A stretch of DNA of 64,000 bases from Macrostomum hystrix. Its lineage: Eukaryota; Platyhelminthes; Macrostomidae. A program made the position numbers and the translations under genes. Location: positions 1,426,001-1,490,000 of the forward strand of contig CATNEN010000014.1 of the NCBI GenBank assembly GCA_950097015.1, read 5' to 3'. Of the stretch, positions 24,195 through 36,200 are shown one piece after another (the stretch's first letter is position 1; each line of letters opens with the position of its first letter). The notes under the pieces are model-generated. The model ran no database searches and was not told the DNA's origin. It worked only from the letters and a program-made list of their open reading frames with translations.

Positions 24195-25440
24195 CTTTTT
24201 ATCTAGCTTTAATTATGCTTTCTATGAAGTCCACAAAACTTTCTGTTAATTCTGTGCTTTCCTGTGTTATTAAATGCACAACTTTGTCATCAGCTGTTAG
24301 GCTTTCGAAATTTCGAACAGTATCTGCCACTTTCTCTATGAATTTATTTCTAATTGGAACATTAACGGACCAATCGCATCTAAAGAGAATATGAGTTTCG
24401 TTCTCTACCTCGACTCTACATTTTGGACATGTTCTGTTTTCATAGGCGATTTTCGGTCTTACAGTGCACAATGTCTCACAGGCCAGTTTGTGGTTTTCTA
24501 GACGAAATCGGGACATTGTGCGCCTTTGTTCTGGGTTAGAGATTATTGTTAGGTACTTTTCTCGGGAGAAATCTTCCTTAAACGCATAATAGAAGTGGCT
24601 GAGCTTGGCTGATTTTCCATCCTCTGAGTCCAGTGCCTTCGGAACTCTGACTCAAAGTTCTCCCTGTGCGTTTTGATGGACTTTGTTTTTCTAGTCTGTT
24701 GACAATTCCGAATTACTTTACTATTCATTTTTCCCAATGCCAACATCGCTGTATTCTGTATCTGCCACCAATTTCGCGATGATGGAGTCTGGTCGGCTCC
24801 GAACTGAGGACCAGTATTGAAGGCTTCTTTTTTGAATACTATATAATAGTGGTAGTCTTCCTAATTCGGACCGGGCACCATTGCTGTCAGTGTTTGGACT
24901 AACTTGCAGAATCGACTTGCAGATTCTAAAATTAATTCTCTCTATAAGGTTCCGATCCCAAGTACCCAGTTTCCAGGAGACAAAAGCTCCCCAGGCCTCT
25001 GATGTATAGAGAACTTATAGCGAACAAGATGAGCTGTTAGTGTTTTGCTCTCTGAAATCCTGCCAACTTTCTCAGAAGCATTATTGGATGTCCACTTTTT
25101 TACCTAGTTCTATGGCATGAGTATCTATTGTTCCCTTCACGTTCATGTGAAACCAAAGATATTTCCACTGTCGTACGGGTTCAACAAGTTGCCATGTAAA
25201 AACAGTCTATGTGTTGCCCTTGAGTGGAGGTTGCAGCTCAGAAGCTTTGTATTCTGAATGTTTATTTCTAATTTATGAGTATTGCAAAAGTCTGCTACAT
25301 TGTAGAGGCCTTTTTGTAATTCTGTCAGGTCCTCACCAAAAATGACTAAATCGTCCCAATAAAGCAGGTAATTGTTTAATTCTTCATTTAATATAGAGGT
25401 ATGGCTTTGAAATGAGTATTTTAGAATTGTTCTTAGCGGG
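24195..25440 (-). pseudogene. LINE reverse transcriptase C-terminal half, minus strand
   Basis: On the minus strand from about 25430 the frame shows the reverse transcriptase catalytic region: YLLYWDDLVIFGEDLTELQK near 25380-25320 (the usual YADD is YWDD here), then FCNTHKLEINIQNTKLL. Stops and frameshifts follow. The terminal frame 24516-24199 contains HKLACETLCTVRPKIAYENR and CPKCRVEVENETHILFRC, the cysteine-rich motif found at the end of many LINE polyproteins. No N-terminal endonuclease or 5' part is present. Together with 22090-22800 this makes an imperfect inverted repeat. The clade is not determined. Confidence 0.75.
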
Positions 25441-25459
25441 GTATAGGGAGAATATCAGT

Positions 25460-25900
25460 GGAGATAGGGGGCTTCTAGAACAAAAATACTCGCAGCCTCC
25501 ATTATCCACAAACCATTACTTTTATTATTCCCGAAGAGATCAGGAAAAAAGGGTCCCCGCCTCTCTCTAAAAAACTCCGTCTCCATATTCTAAATTCTCT
25601 ACTTTTAATATTCCACAACAGTTTCTGAGTTGCATATCTAGGACAAAAATTATCGCAGCCTCCTTAATGCACAAACCATTACCTTTATTCTTCCCGAAGG
25701 AAAAAGGTTCCCCGCCAAAATAAATCTGTCTCTACTTTCCAGTTTGTAAACTTGGACAAAAAAAATTATCGCAGCCACTCCCTAAGAGATCATGCTCAAA
25801 ATAGCGAAGCTGCAAAAGGCGTGATAAGACAATCAAATTAGCACTAAAATCCCAATCCCCAAACTCAAGATCCCAAACCTAGGGTGCTCATCCTCCAAAA
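25460..25900. repeat. Short direct repeats left of the Polinton genes
   Basis: Three diverged units contain ATTATCGCAGCC, CACAAACCATTACCTTTATTC and TTCCCGAAG at about 25485, 25655 and 25770. They match the block at 22880-23160. No gene is seen. Confidence 0.6.
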
Positions 25901-25921
25901 AAAATTATATTCTCATTAAAA

Positions 25922-26173
25922 ATGCTCCCAATCGTCTCTCCAGGATCTTATTACAAAAGTCATGAGCCTAATTACAAGAGTAAATACCGATGCAAACAAG
26001 AATGCAGCGAGTACATGAGAAAATATTGGCCCGGCGTGGATATCAATGTCCCTAATATTAATCAAGCTCTCCAAAGTCACTGGTTTCATAAGTATGGAGT
26101 AACCTACGTAAAGGACTATGACAGCTACTATAACTTTGCAGAAATCATTAGGCAGCTCACATTCTCTCAATGA
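25922..26173 (+). CDS. Small Polinton-block protein of unknown function, 83 aa
   Basis: Open from ATG at 25922 to TGA at 26171. The protein is polar and aromatic-rich (SYYKSHEPNYKSKYRCKQEC) and ends convergently over the last bases of the minor capsid gene (overlap 26157-26173). The antisense frame of similar length has no ATG, so I prefer this strand. The start of this frame is duplicated at about 23185. I recognise no family. It could be a genuine short gene of the element or chance. Confidence 0.4.
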   Translation: MLPIVSPGSYYKSHEPNYKSKYRCKQECSEYMRKYWPGVDINVPNINQALQSHWFHKYGVTYVKDYDSYYNFAEIIRQLTFSQ

Positions 26174-27014
26174 TCAACGTCAATACAAACTCTTCACCGA
26201 TGAAATCAACGCCAACACCATCTTCCGTCTCAAACTGCAGCACAATCTCGTGAATCTCCTTATTACTTAGCACAACTCTTTTCACTGGATTTGGTTTCTC
26301 TACCAGCATCTGTCCTCCAGGAACAGAGTTTGAGATGTTGTACAAAATATTCGTTCGCTTTCCCTTAAACACCCAATCAAGACTGAGATTACTTCTAATT
26401 AGAATATTCAAACCCTTTACAATGTCTGCGATATTGGGTGCTAAGAACAAGCCGCTTAGCAGGGTCCTCGAAACTGCCTCCGGTGATGCAGTCTGTGCTT
26501 CCGCCTTATAAACTTTCTTCTCGAATCCAAATTCCCTATACCATGTGTCATCTTTAAATTCAACCTCAGCATCTTTGTGAACTTGCATGACCACTCTCAT
26601 TACAGTGAGATCATAGGATAGTTTGACAGGGAACAGTTTCTTCTCTGGCTTACTCGCATTGGGTGTCTCAAAATGGCCTCTTTTAGTAAAAACACTTTCT
26701 AGAAAGTAATTGTAGGTATCCACACTTCTCGTGCTCACAGGGAATACCACAGCTTCTGCTGCTGCACCTTTCCATTTGTAATGAAACTTATTATTTGCTG
26801 CTGTCACATTGGGAACGTTTGACCAACCAGTGAAGTCGTTAAGATATACATGGTAATTAGCACTTGGATCCAGGCGAATCGCCTGCTCTAATTTTTCAAC
26901 AAATATCCCGTTTGCGTCATTAATTCGCCCAGCTATTGTAATAGGAATGCTCTCCTTAGAGTGAGAAATAATATTATTTAGTCTTTCAGCAATCGCTTCT
27001 ATTTTTTCACCCAC
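26157..27014 (-). CDS. Polinton minor capsid (penton-like) protein, start codon lost or shifted
   Basis: A 285-codon frame with no internal stop. Its C-terminal part matches the conserved end of Polinton penton-like minor capsid proteins: an ILYNISNSVPGGQMLVEKP segment at about residues 225-243 and a final DGVGVDFIGEEFVLTLII segment just before the stop. The frame begins at a GTG (27014) 12 bases after the major capsid stop. No ATG precedes it in frame, so the initiator is mutated or a frameshift lies upstream. Penton-like proteins fill the five-fold vertices of the icosahedral shell and usually sit beside the major capsid gene, as here. This is the best preserved gene of the element. Confidence 0.65.
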   Translation of the reverse strand: MGEKIEAIAERLNNIISHSKESIPITIAGRINDANGIFVEKLEQAIRLDPSANYHVYLNDFTGWSNVPNVTAANNKFHYKWKGAAAEAVVFPVSTRSVDTYNYFLESVFTKRGHFETPNASKPEKKLFPVKLSYDLTVMRVVMQVHKDAEVEFKDDTWYREFGFEKKVYKAEAQTASPEAVSRTLLSGLFLAPNIADIVKGLNILIRSNLSLDWVFKGKRTNILYNISNSVPGGQMLVEKPNPVKRVVLSNKEIHEIVLQFETEDGVGVDFIGEEFVLTLIIERM

Positions 27015-27025
27015 GAAAAAAATAT

Positions 27026-28320
27026 TTAAACTTTACTGGATGAATTGTTGATCATGTTAAGCTTCACCTTCCTCTCGAACGCATAGATAATGTACAGGTC
27101 CACGGGTGCTGCGGCAGTCCTCTAAATGTTAGTCATGATATTCACAGGGCTGTTACCAGTAGGCATTTGTCTGGCAGACACATCAGCGCCGAACATCGGA
27201 TAAAGAGTTCCATATTGAAGAGCAGTGATAGCAGTTCCATTGTTCTCTTTCACAGCCAAGTCGACCAACTCGCTGTAAAATTTGCTTATCTTGTTTTCTT
27301 TGAAATTTCCATTTTGTGGCAGTGCAGGGTAAAGATTATCACTGATTTCATGCTGAATGGACCGGACCGCACATCTCCATGCATGTAGCGTATAATGCTA
27401 TTTGGGTTTCTCAGGTTAATAATAATATACCTGGGATTGCTGCATGATCCCTCTTTAATGCAGATGTTTGTTCTGGTTTCGTTTCGCTCATCTCGACACA
27501 TGTAGGCCGTGTAGGCGACATCAATGTCCTTCTCTATTGCCTTGAGATAATCTGCTTTTAGTGCGGTCTTTGGCTCAATGACTTCCAAATACAGCTCGAT
27601 TCCGGTTAGCTTCACCTCCATCCTAGTGTGGTCCGCCCCAGTCCACAACACTCTACTGCGATCATCTCTAGTCACCTTAAAGGTGTAGCTGAAGTTACTA
27701 GTCAGTCGATTAAATGTATTACAGAATCGACTCATGAATCTCAGTGGTGCGAATACATCAACAGACCGATACAGCGGGTTCTTAGCAGCATCATCAGCAC
27801 CTTGCAATGCATAGTTGTATCTCTTCTTCCTCTTTTTATAGCCACTGTCATTGAGATCTCCTTCTTTTTCATCTGCAATGAAACCTGCACCACTCCCCAA
27901 CTGAATAAAATCTGGATTCTCGATCAAACAATGAGCGTCATAGACAATTCCAAAGTTGGCGATACGCTCCAACTCTGTGCTCCCATTCGATACACTAAAA
28001 AACTCATTTAAAATGTACGACCAAAAGTTACTGATCAGAGCCACATCTGCATCATGCTTGTCAACGTTAGCATGAGCTGCATCCGCACCTCCCTTTGTCT
28101 TGAATTGAAATGTCATATGGAAGCCGCTCTTAAGACTGTGCACACTAACCAGAGACGAACATCCATTGTAGGTGAATGTCAGTGTTTGACCAGGACCAAG
28201 ATTAGTTTCATTCTGATTTTCCTGACTGGGAACTCTTACCTGAGTCGCTTTGATTGTGCTATCATCACTCAAAATAGGCTTGTTAGTTTTGTAGAAAACC
28301 GGTGTCAGTTGGTCGTTCAT
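27026..28320 (-). pseudogene. Putative Polinton major capsid protein (double jelly-roll type), frameshifted near its end
   Basis: Starts at ATG 28320 and stays open for 344 codons to 27286. A frameshift near 27300 moves the reading to another frame that continues to a stop at 27026, with one in-frame TAG at about 27122. In the shifted part, NNGTAITALQYGTLYPMFG and RTAAAPVDLYIIYAFERK look like the closing strands of a jelly roll. The N-terminal half (FWSYILNEFFSVSNGSTE) fits the region where capsid proteins of this class carry the first jelly roll. I assign it by position next to the penton-like gene and by general resemblance, not by a diagnostic motif. Length about 425 residues, slightly short for the family. 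Confidence 0.55.
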
Positions 28321-28382
28321 TTTTTTAAACTAAAAAAATAAAATAAGAAATTAAGAGAAAAAATGCACACCAAATTTCTGAA

Positions 28383-29042
28383 TTGGAGAAGCTAGCACAA
28401 GCAGAAAAGAGAGTTACCGGGCTAATCAATAAGGAGCAACAATCCTACAATGAGTTTGTCCAAGGAGCCACAGAGTTTCACAAAACCGGTATGGAGAAGC
28501 CAAGAAAAATATTGATCAAGTCAAAAAACTATTGGCGACATACAGGAAAACCAGGTGCAAAAGGCTTTGGACAAAATTCCAGAAGCTCCGCAGATACAGC
28601 AATCAGCAGATATGCAACCACAACTAAAAGTAACAGACAATATTTTTGGACCAGTAGAACGTGTAGAACATTATGGGAAATATGTATTTGGCATAAGTTG
28701 CGGAGAAAAAATGCGGAGAAAAAAATGTATAATGAACCAGTGGAATATTATATCGACATAAATAATAAATATATTTCTGTCGTCAAAGGCTCAAAAACTA
28801 GGAGCGTAGCTTTTACAGAAACATTACTGACATTTATGACTAAAAACCAAGAGAAAATTTCGGACAAGCAGCTAAAGAACTACAGAGATCTAGTGAGTTT
28901 TGCTCTTGCTAGAGATATAGAAATACTAAAGGTCCCACAAGTTCTGAAAAAAATGTATGACAACGGTGTCATCCTGACTAGATTCAAAAAGTACAAGCAT
29001 TTAAACAATGGTTTGGTTCGCCAGATCAAAAAGCTGCTATAA
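28383..29042 (+). pseudogene. Polinton-block hypothetical protein, multiple frameshifts
   Basis: Coding character jumps between frames. The start (QAEKRVTGLINKEQQSYNEF) and a lysine-rich end (SDKQLKNYRDLVSFALARDI) are in one frame. A middle part (DKIPEAPQIQQSADMQPQLK) is in another at about 28555-28710. The C-terminal pattern, a short beta-rich stretch followed by a helical lysine-rich segment, resembles a conserved hypothetical protein common in Polinton-like elements. Function unknown. No good ATG is seen at the left end. Confidence 0.5.
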
Positions 29043-29109
29043 AATTTCTAGAACAACAACCGCCAAAACAGCACTCAGAAGAACAAGTACTCAGTGACCT
29101 GAAAAGGCA

Positions 29110-29493
29110 GATCCGACTCAAGTAGCTAAATATAAAAATGATCACCCGGATGCCTGGCAACAACTAGAAAATTTCTCCCCAGATCGAATGAATAAAATCA
29201 AAGCAAGAGTGTTCACACCACAACAAAGACCAGTTGAGAGTTCACCTTCAGACCAATCCTCCACCGACCAGTCCTCCACCGACCAATCATTTCAGTCGCC
29301 TGAAAACCCCACTGGAAAAGGAATTTCTGAAATCTATAAGCGGCTAGCAGTTCTTCTTGGAGCTGCAACTTAGACTGGCATAAAAGATGAAAACAGAAAA
29401 GAATTTGTCAACATCCTGGACAAAATGGTGGAAAAGAAGTATATTGACAAACGGGCAAGAGAGGTTCTGTTTTCACGTTTAAACAAAAAATAA
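29110..29493 (+). pseudogene. Polinton-block hypothetical fragment with an internal stop
   Basis: Open frame from about 29110 with one TAG at about 29371 and continuation to TAA at 29491. It contains three short direct repeats encoding DQSSTDQSSTDQS (29256-29290). It may be the C-terminal part of the preceding hypothetical gene, since the frames run on with only small interruptions. No family recognised. Confidence 0.45.
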
Positions 29494-29509
29494 ATTTTCC
29501 TTAATAAAA

Positions 29510-29894
29510 ATGACAATTATTTTCGAAAAAGACGTGGACAAATACTATGAAAACGAGGAACCTTATCTACTTAAGCGTGGATCTGGACTTTTACCAGCAG
29601 GTCACTTTCCTAGGGTCGAAAGAACGGTCAGGGAATGGTCTTGCCGACATGATCGCACAGGGTGCTCGGGTCTTTAAAGTCATTAGTGTGAACAAAAATA
29701 GTATTAAGAACGTGGCTGAATCAGTGGGAAGCGTTGTCACTGCGGCTAAAAAGATAAAGGATACTGTAACAGAAAGTAGGCCTAAACAAGATATTCAGCC
29801 ACCATTGGCTCCGCTGGCTCCGCGGGCCCCGAATCCAGACAGTGTGGACCCTGCAATCTACGAGAAGATGAGAGCTAGCATAGCTAGCATTTAA
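29510..29894 (+). pseudogene. Small basic/glycine-rich virion-type protein, frameshifted
   Basis: Begins at ATG 29510 (TIIFEKDVDKYYENEEPYL) and shows RGSGLLPAGHFPRVER before a frameshift near 29630. The second frame (GLADMIAQGARVFKVISVNK, then a Lys/Ala helical part and a proline-rich tail) ends at 29894. The layout of an early glycine-rich motif followed by an amphipathic Lys/Ala part is seen in minor virion proteins of Polinton-like elements. Identity is tentative. Confidence 0.45.
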
Positions 29895-30033
29895 AAAGGA
29901 AGTGGTTTCAAATTCGACTAGGGTACTAGGGTATACTTTTCGAGGGTACAAGACATGTAAGTGTACAAGACTAGTCCCAAAAAGACACATCTTCTAAATG
30001 ATTTACTTTTTTTATCTTTTTCATCATAGAAAA

Positions 30034-30842
30034 ATGGACTTTTCAAACGACTTCAATCCTCACTGGACACGTAATCAGATTAAGTTTTTTCATCATGAGT
30101 CAATCCCGAGTCACTTCAGATGCATTTTTGTTGGTTCATCAGGTTCAGGCAAAACATTCAGAGTCTCTAACATGCTTCTTAGACCTGGCTTTATCGATTA
30201 TGACACTCTGCACATCTACTCTCCCACCCTGTATCAAGATGAGTATAAAATGCTGATCTCTGGACTTCAAAACAGACTGCACAAAGAACACATTATTCAA
30301 TGTTTTAATAACCAAAAGAGCCTTCCCAGTAACCCAGAAATTGTAGCTGCCGAATATGCAAAGTACCTCAAAGACAATGAAAAATGGCGGAACATTAAAG
30401 TGTTCACATACGGAGATCCGCAGGTTGATCCCAAGACCAAACTTCTAGCCCAGCCAGATGAGCTAGAAAAGGGGAGAAAGCATTTGATTGTCTTTGATGA
30501 TTGCATGACAGGCCCACAAAAGCAGATAAAAAATATTTTACAAGAGGACGACATAACAATTGTAACGTAATTTACGCTCGTACATTACCCAGAACTGGTT
30601 CGAGCTCCCTGAACAAAACAATTCGCGCGAACTGCAATCTTATCCTCCTGTTTCCAACAATTCCACAGGACAGGCTAAAAAGATTTTACAATGAGGTCAT
30701 TGCGCCTGCCTATTTTGCAAATCCAACAAAAGACTCCAACAGAAAGATTTCACAGGAGGGATTCGTTAATCTTTGCTATGAAAAGTGGAATCAACCTTAC
30801 CAGTTTGTGATGATCAACAAAGAAAAAAGAACTGTAATTTAA
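30034..30842 (+). pseudogene. Genome-packaging ATPase (A32/FtsK-HerA class), one frameshift
   Basis: From ATG 30034 the protein runs to about 30540 in one frame and continues in another to TAA at 30840. The Walker A motif is GSSGSGKT (about residues 34-41) and Walker B is HLIVFDDCM (about residues 151-159). After the frameshift, FTRGRHNNCNVIYA carries the conserved RGRHNN region expected downstream in viral packaging ATPases. A C-terminal helical part follows. Such ATPases pump DNA into preformed capsids. The frame is also open 12 codons upstream (29998), but MDFSNDFNPHWTRN is the more typical start. The frameshift falls between Walker B and the RGRHNN motif, so the enzyme is inactive as encoded. 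Confidence 0.85.
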
Positions 30843-30858
30843 AATTTGCTATCAAAAA

Positions 30859-31593
30859 ATGTCAATTAATTTTGCAGGTGAATCGTTGGATCGCGGAAGC
30901 ACATTCACTAGTGCTCAAGTTTCTTACCTTGACAGGCGTTATATAAATGTTGACGAAAAAATTCCAGAAATCAAACTCATTAAAGATCGCTTGAAAGCCC
31001 TAGAGCGGGCAACACACCAACAACAAATAAACATGGAAGACCTGCGGTTGAGCGTAGCAAATCGGAAGGAAGAGTTTGCCATACTATATGTACAGTTTGT
31101 TCGTAAATATAAGAACAAACGCTCTTGTTGCAGTGATAACCACTCTGAGATCGGCAATCGCCACTCTGAGATCAGACATCGCCACTCTGAGAACTGCCAT
31201 TAATAATCGAGCAAACTTGGTGGAAGAAAGAGTAGCAGAAAATACAACTAAAGTTCGAAATTTAGAAGCCTTTATGCTAAGATCAAGTACTGTGCGTGAT
31301 AGATTGAGTTCGCGACTCACAGCAGCAGAGTCAGATATAACAACTCTTCAGAGACTAGCAAATGAAACAAAGGAAACAATAAGACCCATGGGGCAAAATG
31401 TAACAAGACACACTGAGTATTTGAATAGGATATACAACGACTGGGGGAAAACGAAAAGAAGACTCAGCCGACTAGAGAGACTGCATAATCTGCCAGGCTT
31501 GACATTGAAGAAGCAAGAGTATCTGATGGACCATCAGAAGAGGCATCAAGGGAGGCAGCAAGGCGTGCAACAGATTTGCGAGAAAGGTCATAA
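30859..31593 (+). pseudogene. Coiled-coil fibre-like protein, frameshifted
   Basis: Begins at ATG 30859 with AQVSYLDRRYINVDEKIPEI, followed by heptad-rich sequence. A shift near 31076 moves to the frame beginning MPYYMYSLF, where TTLRSAIATLRSDIATLRTA gives an obvious trimeric-type coiled coil. A second shift near 31530 gives a natural end (ATDLRERS then stop at 31591-31593). Long coiled coils following a YLDRRYINVD-like start suggest a spike or fibre role in Polinton-like virions. That function is inferred from form only. Confidence 0.55.
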
Positions 31594-32205
31594 AAAATTA
31601 TATTTTTTTCGTTCAGAAATGTCAGAAAAAATAAACTCGCTATATGATCAAGAGCAACCTAGTGCTCCTTCAAACTACCAACCTAGTGCTCCTTCAAACT
31701 ACCAACCTAGTGCTCCTTCAAACTACCAACCTAGTGCTCCTTCAAACTACCAACCCATTTACCCAACCCCAGTTACATTCACATGCAACTCGCAGCAATT
31801 CAGTTTGGTGGAGATTCTAAAGATGCGAGATGATCTAGAACGGCAAATTGATCATAATACCAAGAAACTGAAGCGCTATAATAGCCAGTGCAAGGTCTTC
31901 GATTACCTTAAAATGCTTCTTGGATCTGTATCTGTTCTATCGGGATCACCTGCTGTTGCAACACTTCCTGTAATCACTGCGCCAATTGCCCTTCCACTCG
32001 GAGTTGTTGGCGCCACATGTGGTCTGATTTCAGCAGTTACAGGAGCACTATCACGGAACAGACGACAAAAGCTAAAGCATCTGCATGAGAAGCAAACAAA
32101 CGAGAAATCAGTACAAAGCTCAATCATCGGGTACATCTCAAAGGCGATTGAGGACAAGTGCATTTCAGAGGATGAGTTTAAAAACATTCAAGCTCTCTAT
32201 GAACA

Positions 32206-32210
32206 GCGAG
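32206..32210. repeat. Left target-site duplication GCGAG
   Basis: Identical to 37899-37903, immediately outside the LTRs. Confidence 0.9.
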
Positions 32211-32486
32211 TGTTTGTGAGCTAGTTCTCAACTATTGAAAAAGAAACTAAGTAGGCCGTCAATTGAGCTTTGAAAACTATAGGCTATAAACGACGCGGTC
32301 ACTCTCAGCGCTGCTAACGACCAGTAGTCTATTTAAATCAATTTAATTGGGGTGGGCAAATAAACGTACATGCTGAAGCCCAAGAATGAGTTGCCGCCAG
32401 AGAGAAAATAGGGGGTAGAAATTTAGTACGCGTGCAATAAATTACAAATAATGAAAAATAATAATATTGAAACACTCTTTAAACCA
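32211..32486 (-). repeat. 3' LTR of the BEL element (276 bp)
   Basis: Starts TGTTTGTGAG and ends TTTAAACCA on the plus strand. Aligns end to end with 37609-37898. Confidence 0.95.
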
Positions 32487-32500
32487 TACTCCCCACCTTG
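32487..32500 (-). other. Polypurine tract of the BEL element
   Basis: On the minus strand CAAGGTGGGGAGTA lies directly before the 3' LTR. Confidence 0.65.
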
Positions 32501-33259
32501 ACATGTCTATGGCAAAAGCCTGACTTGCATTCAATACTGTAGTACAAGAATCATTGATACGTGCGCAGTGGAAGCTAGATAGGTGTAGCAAGGCCCGTTG
32601 CAAGAGAAAAATAATGACTAAATACGTTGCAACGGCACCGAAACAATTAGATTGGACAATTTAACTTTAGCTAAACAAATACCGCAAACGTGAAATCTAG
32701 TTAGCGTCAACATAGAACGTCAAAATTTAGTTGCAGTGGAAGCAAAATATAGCCTTAACGTTTGAAATTTTAAATGAAAGCCAAATTACATTGATTGAAA
32801 ACGACAAATATTGAATTTAACTGAAGCAAATGAATAATAAGCGAAAAAACGAGCAAAATTGTAAACAAAGATTCACCGCCACCAAACTGTTACTGAAAAG
32901 TACAGTGCAATTAATAAGCAAATAAAGTGCATGACTCATTTTTAACAATTGCAAGCAAATTGAAAGCAACTGAACTCTCACTAATTTAGCAAAGTACGAG
33001 TAGAAACATTATCACTTGAAACACTTCGTATATAACTTTGGCGAAGATAATGAAAAACGCAAAATTTTAAACCGAAAACCTGTTAACAAATTCGCCGTGG
33101 ACGCACAGTTGTCTCAATGGGACGGCACATTAAATCCTGAACACAATAAACACTCGAAAAAACACTACCTCACAAAGTCAAACAGTAACTTTAACTTTAA
33201 CACAAAACTCTCGAAAAGTTTGCAGTCCATAAATTGATCAGTCATTAGTTCACTCAAAT
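32501..33259. other. BEL 3' untranslated region
   Basis: AT-rich sequence between the pol stop and the polypurine tract. A 73-codon plus-strand frame at 33016-33237 is low-complexity in character and probably not a gene. Confidence 0.7.
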
Positions 33260-36200
33260 TCAATAAGTTATCAATGGGCACAGCTTGTTGATAGGCCTGA
33301 TCAGCATCCTATCCGCCACTTGCACCTTCGCTACTCGCACGTGGCCATCGCTGCCCGGGTGCACCTCCAGAACTCGAGCCAGCGGCCAGTGTCCCCGCGG
33401 GCTGTCAGGGCAGACGTACAGCACGACATCGCCAGGCTTCAGGTCGGGCTGCACTCGCCGCCACTTGCTCCTAGCTCCGAGGCCGGGTAGCCACTCTCGC
33501 AACCACCGACGCCAGAACGCCTTCACCAGCTGCTGCACGTAACGCCACCGCTTGGTAGGATTGAACGACTCATCAGCTGCGATCTCCGGTGCCAGCTGCC
33601 CGCAGACGTGTCCGTACAGAAAATGCGCCGGCGTCAGGACAGGATCGTCGCCCGGATGCGATGACTGGTATGTCAACGGCCGCGAGTTCAACAGCGACTC
33701 AGCTCCCGTAAACGCTGTCACCAGCTCCTCATCGCTGACTTCTGCTGTTGTCAGGATCGCACTGATCGCTTTCTTTGCCGACTTAATCATGGACTCGTGG
33801 ACACCGCCGAAGTGCAGAGCTGCAGGTGGATTAAAATGCCACTTGATCGGCATGTGGCATGTGCGCAACTGCAATTCGTTCTTGTCCACCGACTTCCACA
33901 GCGCTTTCAATTCTTTGTCGGCTCCTACGAAATTTGTTCCATTGTCTGAAAATATTTCTTGAATCTGACCTCGGCGGCTGATCATTCTAAATAGAGCATT
34001 AAGGAAACTGCTCGTATCAAGGCCGTACGCCATCTCCAAGTGGACTGCATGCGTTGCCATGCACGTGAAGAGCGTCAAGTAACGCTTCTGCCGAACACGT
34101 CCTCGACCCTGCTTCGTCAGGAATGGTCCGCCGAAATCCACTGACACTTTCGTGAACGCTCTTAGTGGTTCTAGCCGATCTGGAGGCAATAGCGCCATTA
34201 ACTGCGAAGCTGGCTTGGATCTTCTTCTCTTGCACTCCGAACACTTAGCTTCCCAATCTCGAATGGCTTCACGGCCTGCTGGAATCCAAAATCGCGCGGT
34301 CAATGCTGTGAGTACTTGATTGGTGCCGCCATGGTACGCTCTTTCGTGGTGGTGTTTGATGATCAGCTCTGTCACCGGATGGTGTTTTGGCAAAATAATC
34401 GGCGATCGGGTGCTAAAGGGCAGTGCTTCGGCTCGCTGCAGTCGGCTCTCCGAGCGGATCACGCCATTCGGATCGATTTTCGGATGTATGCCGGCCAGCT
34501 TGCTGCTCTCAACAACGCTCTTGTTCTTCTTCAAAACGGAAAGCGCCGTACTAAATGCATCTTGCTGAGCTTCCTTGAGGATTCTTAGCTCAGCATCCTC
34601 CAGCTCTGCCGGTTGTAGCTCTCCTCGAGTTCGGTGCTGTGGTTCGAAACGGCAGTTGTTGACGAACCGACTGATCCAAGCATTCAACCGCAAGAAGCGC
34701 AGCCAACTTGAGAACCTACTCAGGTCAAGCCGTTCTATTGTTCTGCGTTGCTCGCAGCTGACAAGATTCGCACTCAGGACCACCTCGGCCGCGACTGAAT
34801 TCTTCTTAGAATTCCGCATTTCTAGGCCCTCTGGTCGCTCTAGCACGGTGCTTGGCCATGCGCACTGCTCTTGATGCAGAAACTCCGGACCGCTCTTCCA
34901 TGTCTGCTCCTCGGTCAGCTGACTGATTTTGGCTCCTCGTGACAGCAGATCCGCAGGATTGCACGCTGTCGGCACGTATCGCCACTGAATCGGATCAGTT
35001 GCCTGCTGGATTTCACCGACGCGATTCGCAACAAACGACTTGAAGAAACGGCCTCTGCCACGAATCCAGTACACGACATTCATGCTGTCGGACCAGAAAA
35101 CTGCGTCCTTGATGTTGATCTCCAGCGCCTTGGCAATCTTGACCGTAAGATGAAGCCCAACGACTGCTGCCATTAGCTCCAGCCTCGGGATGCTCATGGT
35201 TGCTACGGGTGCAACTCGAGACTTCGCAGCGATGAGACCAACGGATGTTGAGAAGTCGGCATACTTGCATCTTAGATAGCACACCGCTCCGTAGGCCTTT
35301 TCAGAAGCGTCAACGAAACAGTGCAGCTGAGACTGAGTAGGCACACTAGAGAGCTGCAGACAACGGTCAACTCGAAAGCAGTTCAAAGTCGCCAAGTCGT
35401 CGCACCATGCTTGGATTCTCTTTTGTAGGACTTCATCCGGCGCTTCATCCCAGTCAAGCCCGCTGCGCCACAGCTCCTGAAGGAGAATTTTTGCCTGTGC
35501 CGTGAATGGTGCAATGAGGCCGAGAGGATCGTAAACTGACGCTAATCTCTTGAGTAGCTCCCTCTTCGACTTGACTGGACTCGACTTGCTATCAGCAGCA
35601 AAGGTGAACTCATCGTCTTCACCTTTCCAGACGACTCCAAGCGTCTTCGAAACCGGCAACGGTTGTCCATCCAGGTTCACCTCCGCGACCCTATCCTCCG
35701 GTGCGACACACGCAAGCAATTCTCTTGAGTTAGAGATCCACTTTCGGGCATGCATGCCAGCTCGCTCCCACAATTGACTGAGCTCCTGGTACAACTGAAT
35801 GGCCTCTGCGTCAGTTTTCTTAGAATCCAGACAGTCATCCATATAAGTCGACTGGAGTACCGTTTCTGCTGCAGCAGGAAACTCATGCTTCAACTTCTTC
35901 GCGTGCTCTTGTGTCACAAATTGCGCCAGAAATGGTGAGCTCGTTGCTCGAAAAACGACTCTGTTGAACTCGAATGTCTGCGGTTCCTTCATCGGATCCA
36001 TGTCCCGCCAAAGAAAACTGTGCGCTGCTCGATCTTCTGGTGCGATCTCAATTTGCAGGTACATTTCAGAAATGTCGCAAGCAACTGCTACTGGATGTCT
36101 TCTGAAGCGCAGCAGAACGCCAACCAGATCTTGCTGAAGCTTCGGCCCTGCCAGCATCAGGCTGTTCAAAGACTGTTCGCCTCCCGCAGAAGCATCGAAG

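Noticed and set aside
25916-26170. An 84-codon minus-strand hydrophobic protein opposite the 83-codon plus-strand frame
   Set aside because: It begins at TTG with no ATG, and the plus-strand frame has a proper start.
33016-33237. A 73-codon plus-strand frame in the BEL 3' region
   Set aside because: AT-rich, Asn/Lys-biased, antisense to the retrotransposon and without family resemblance.
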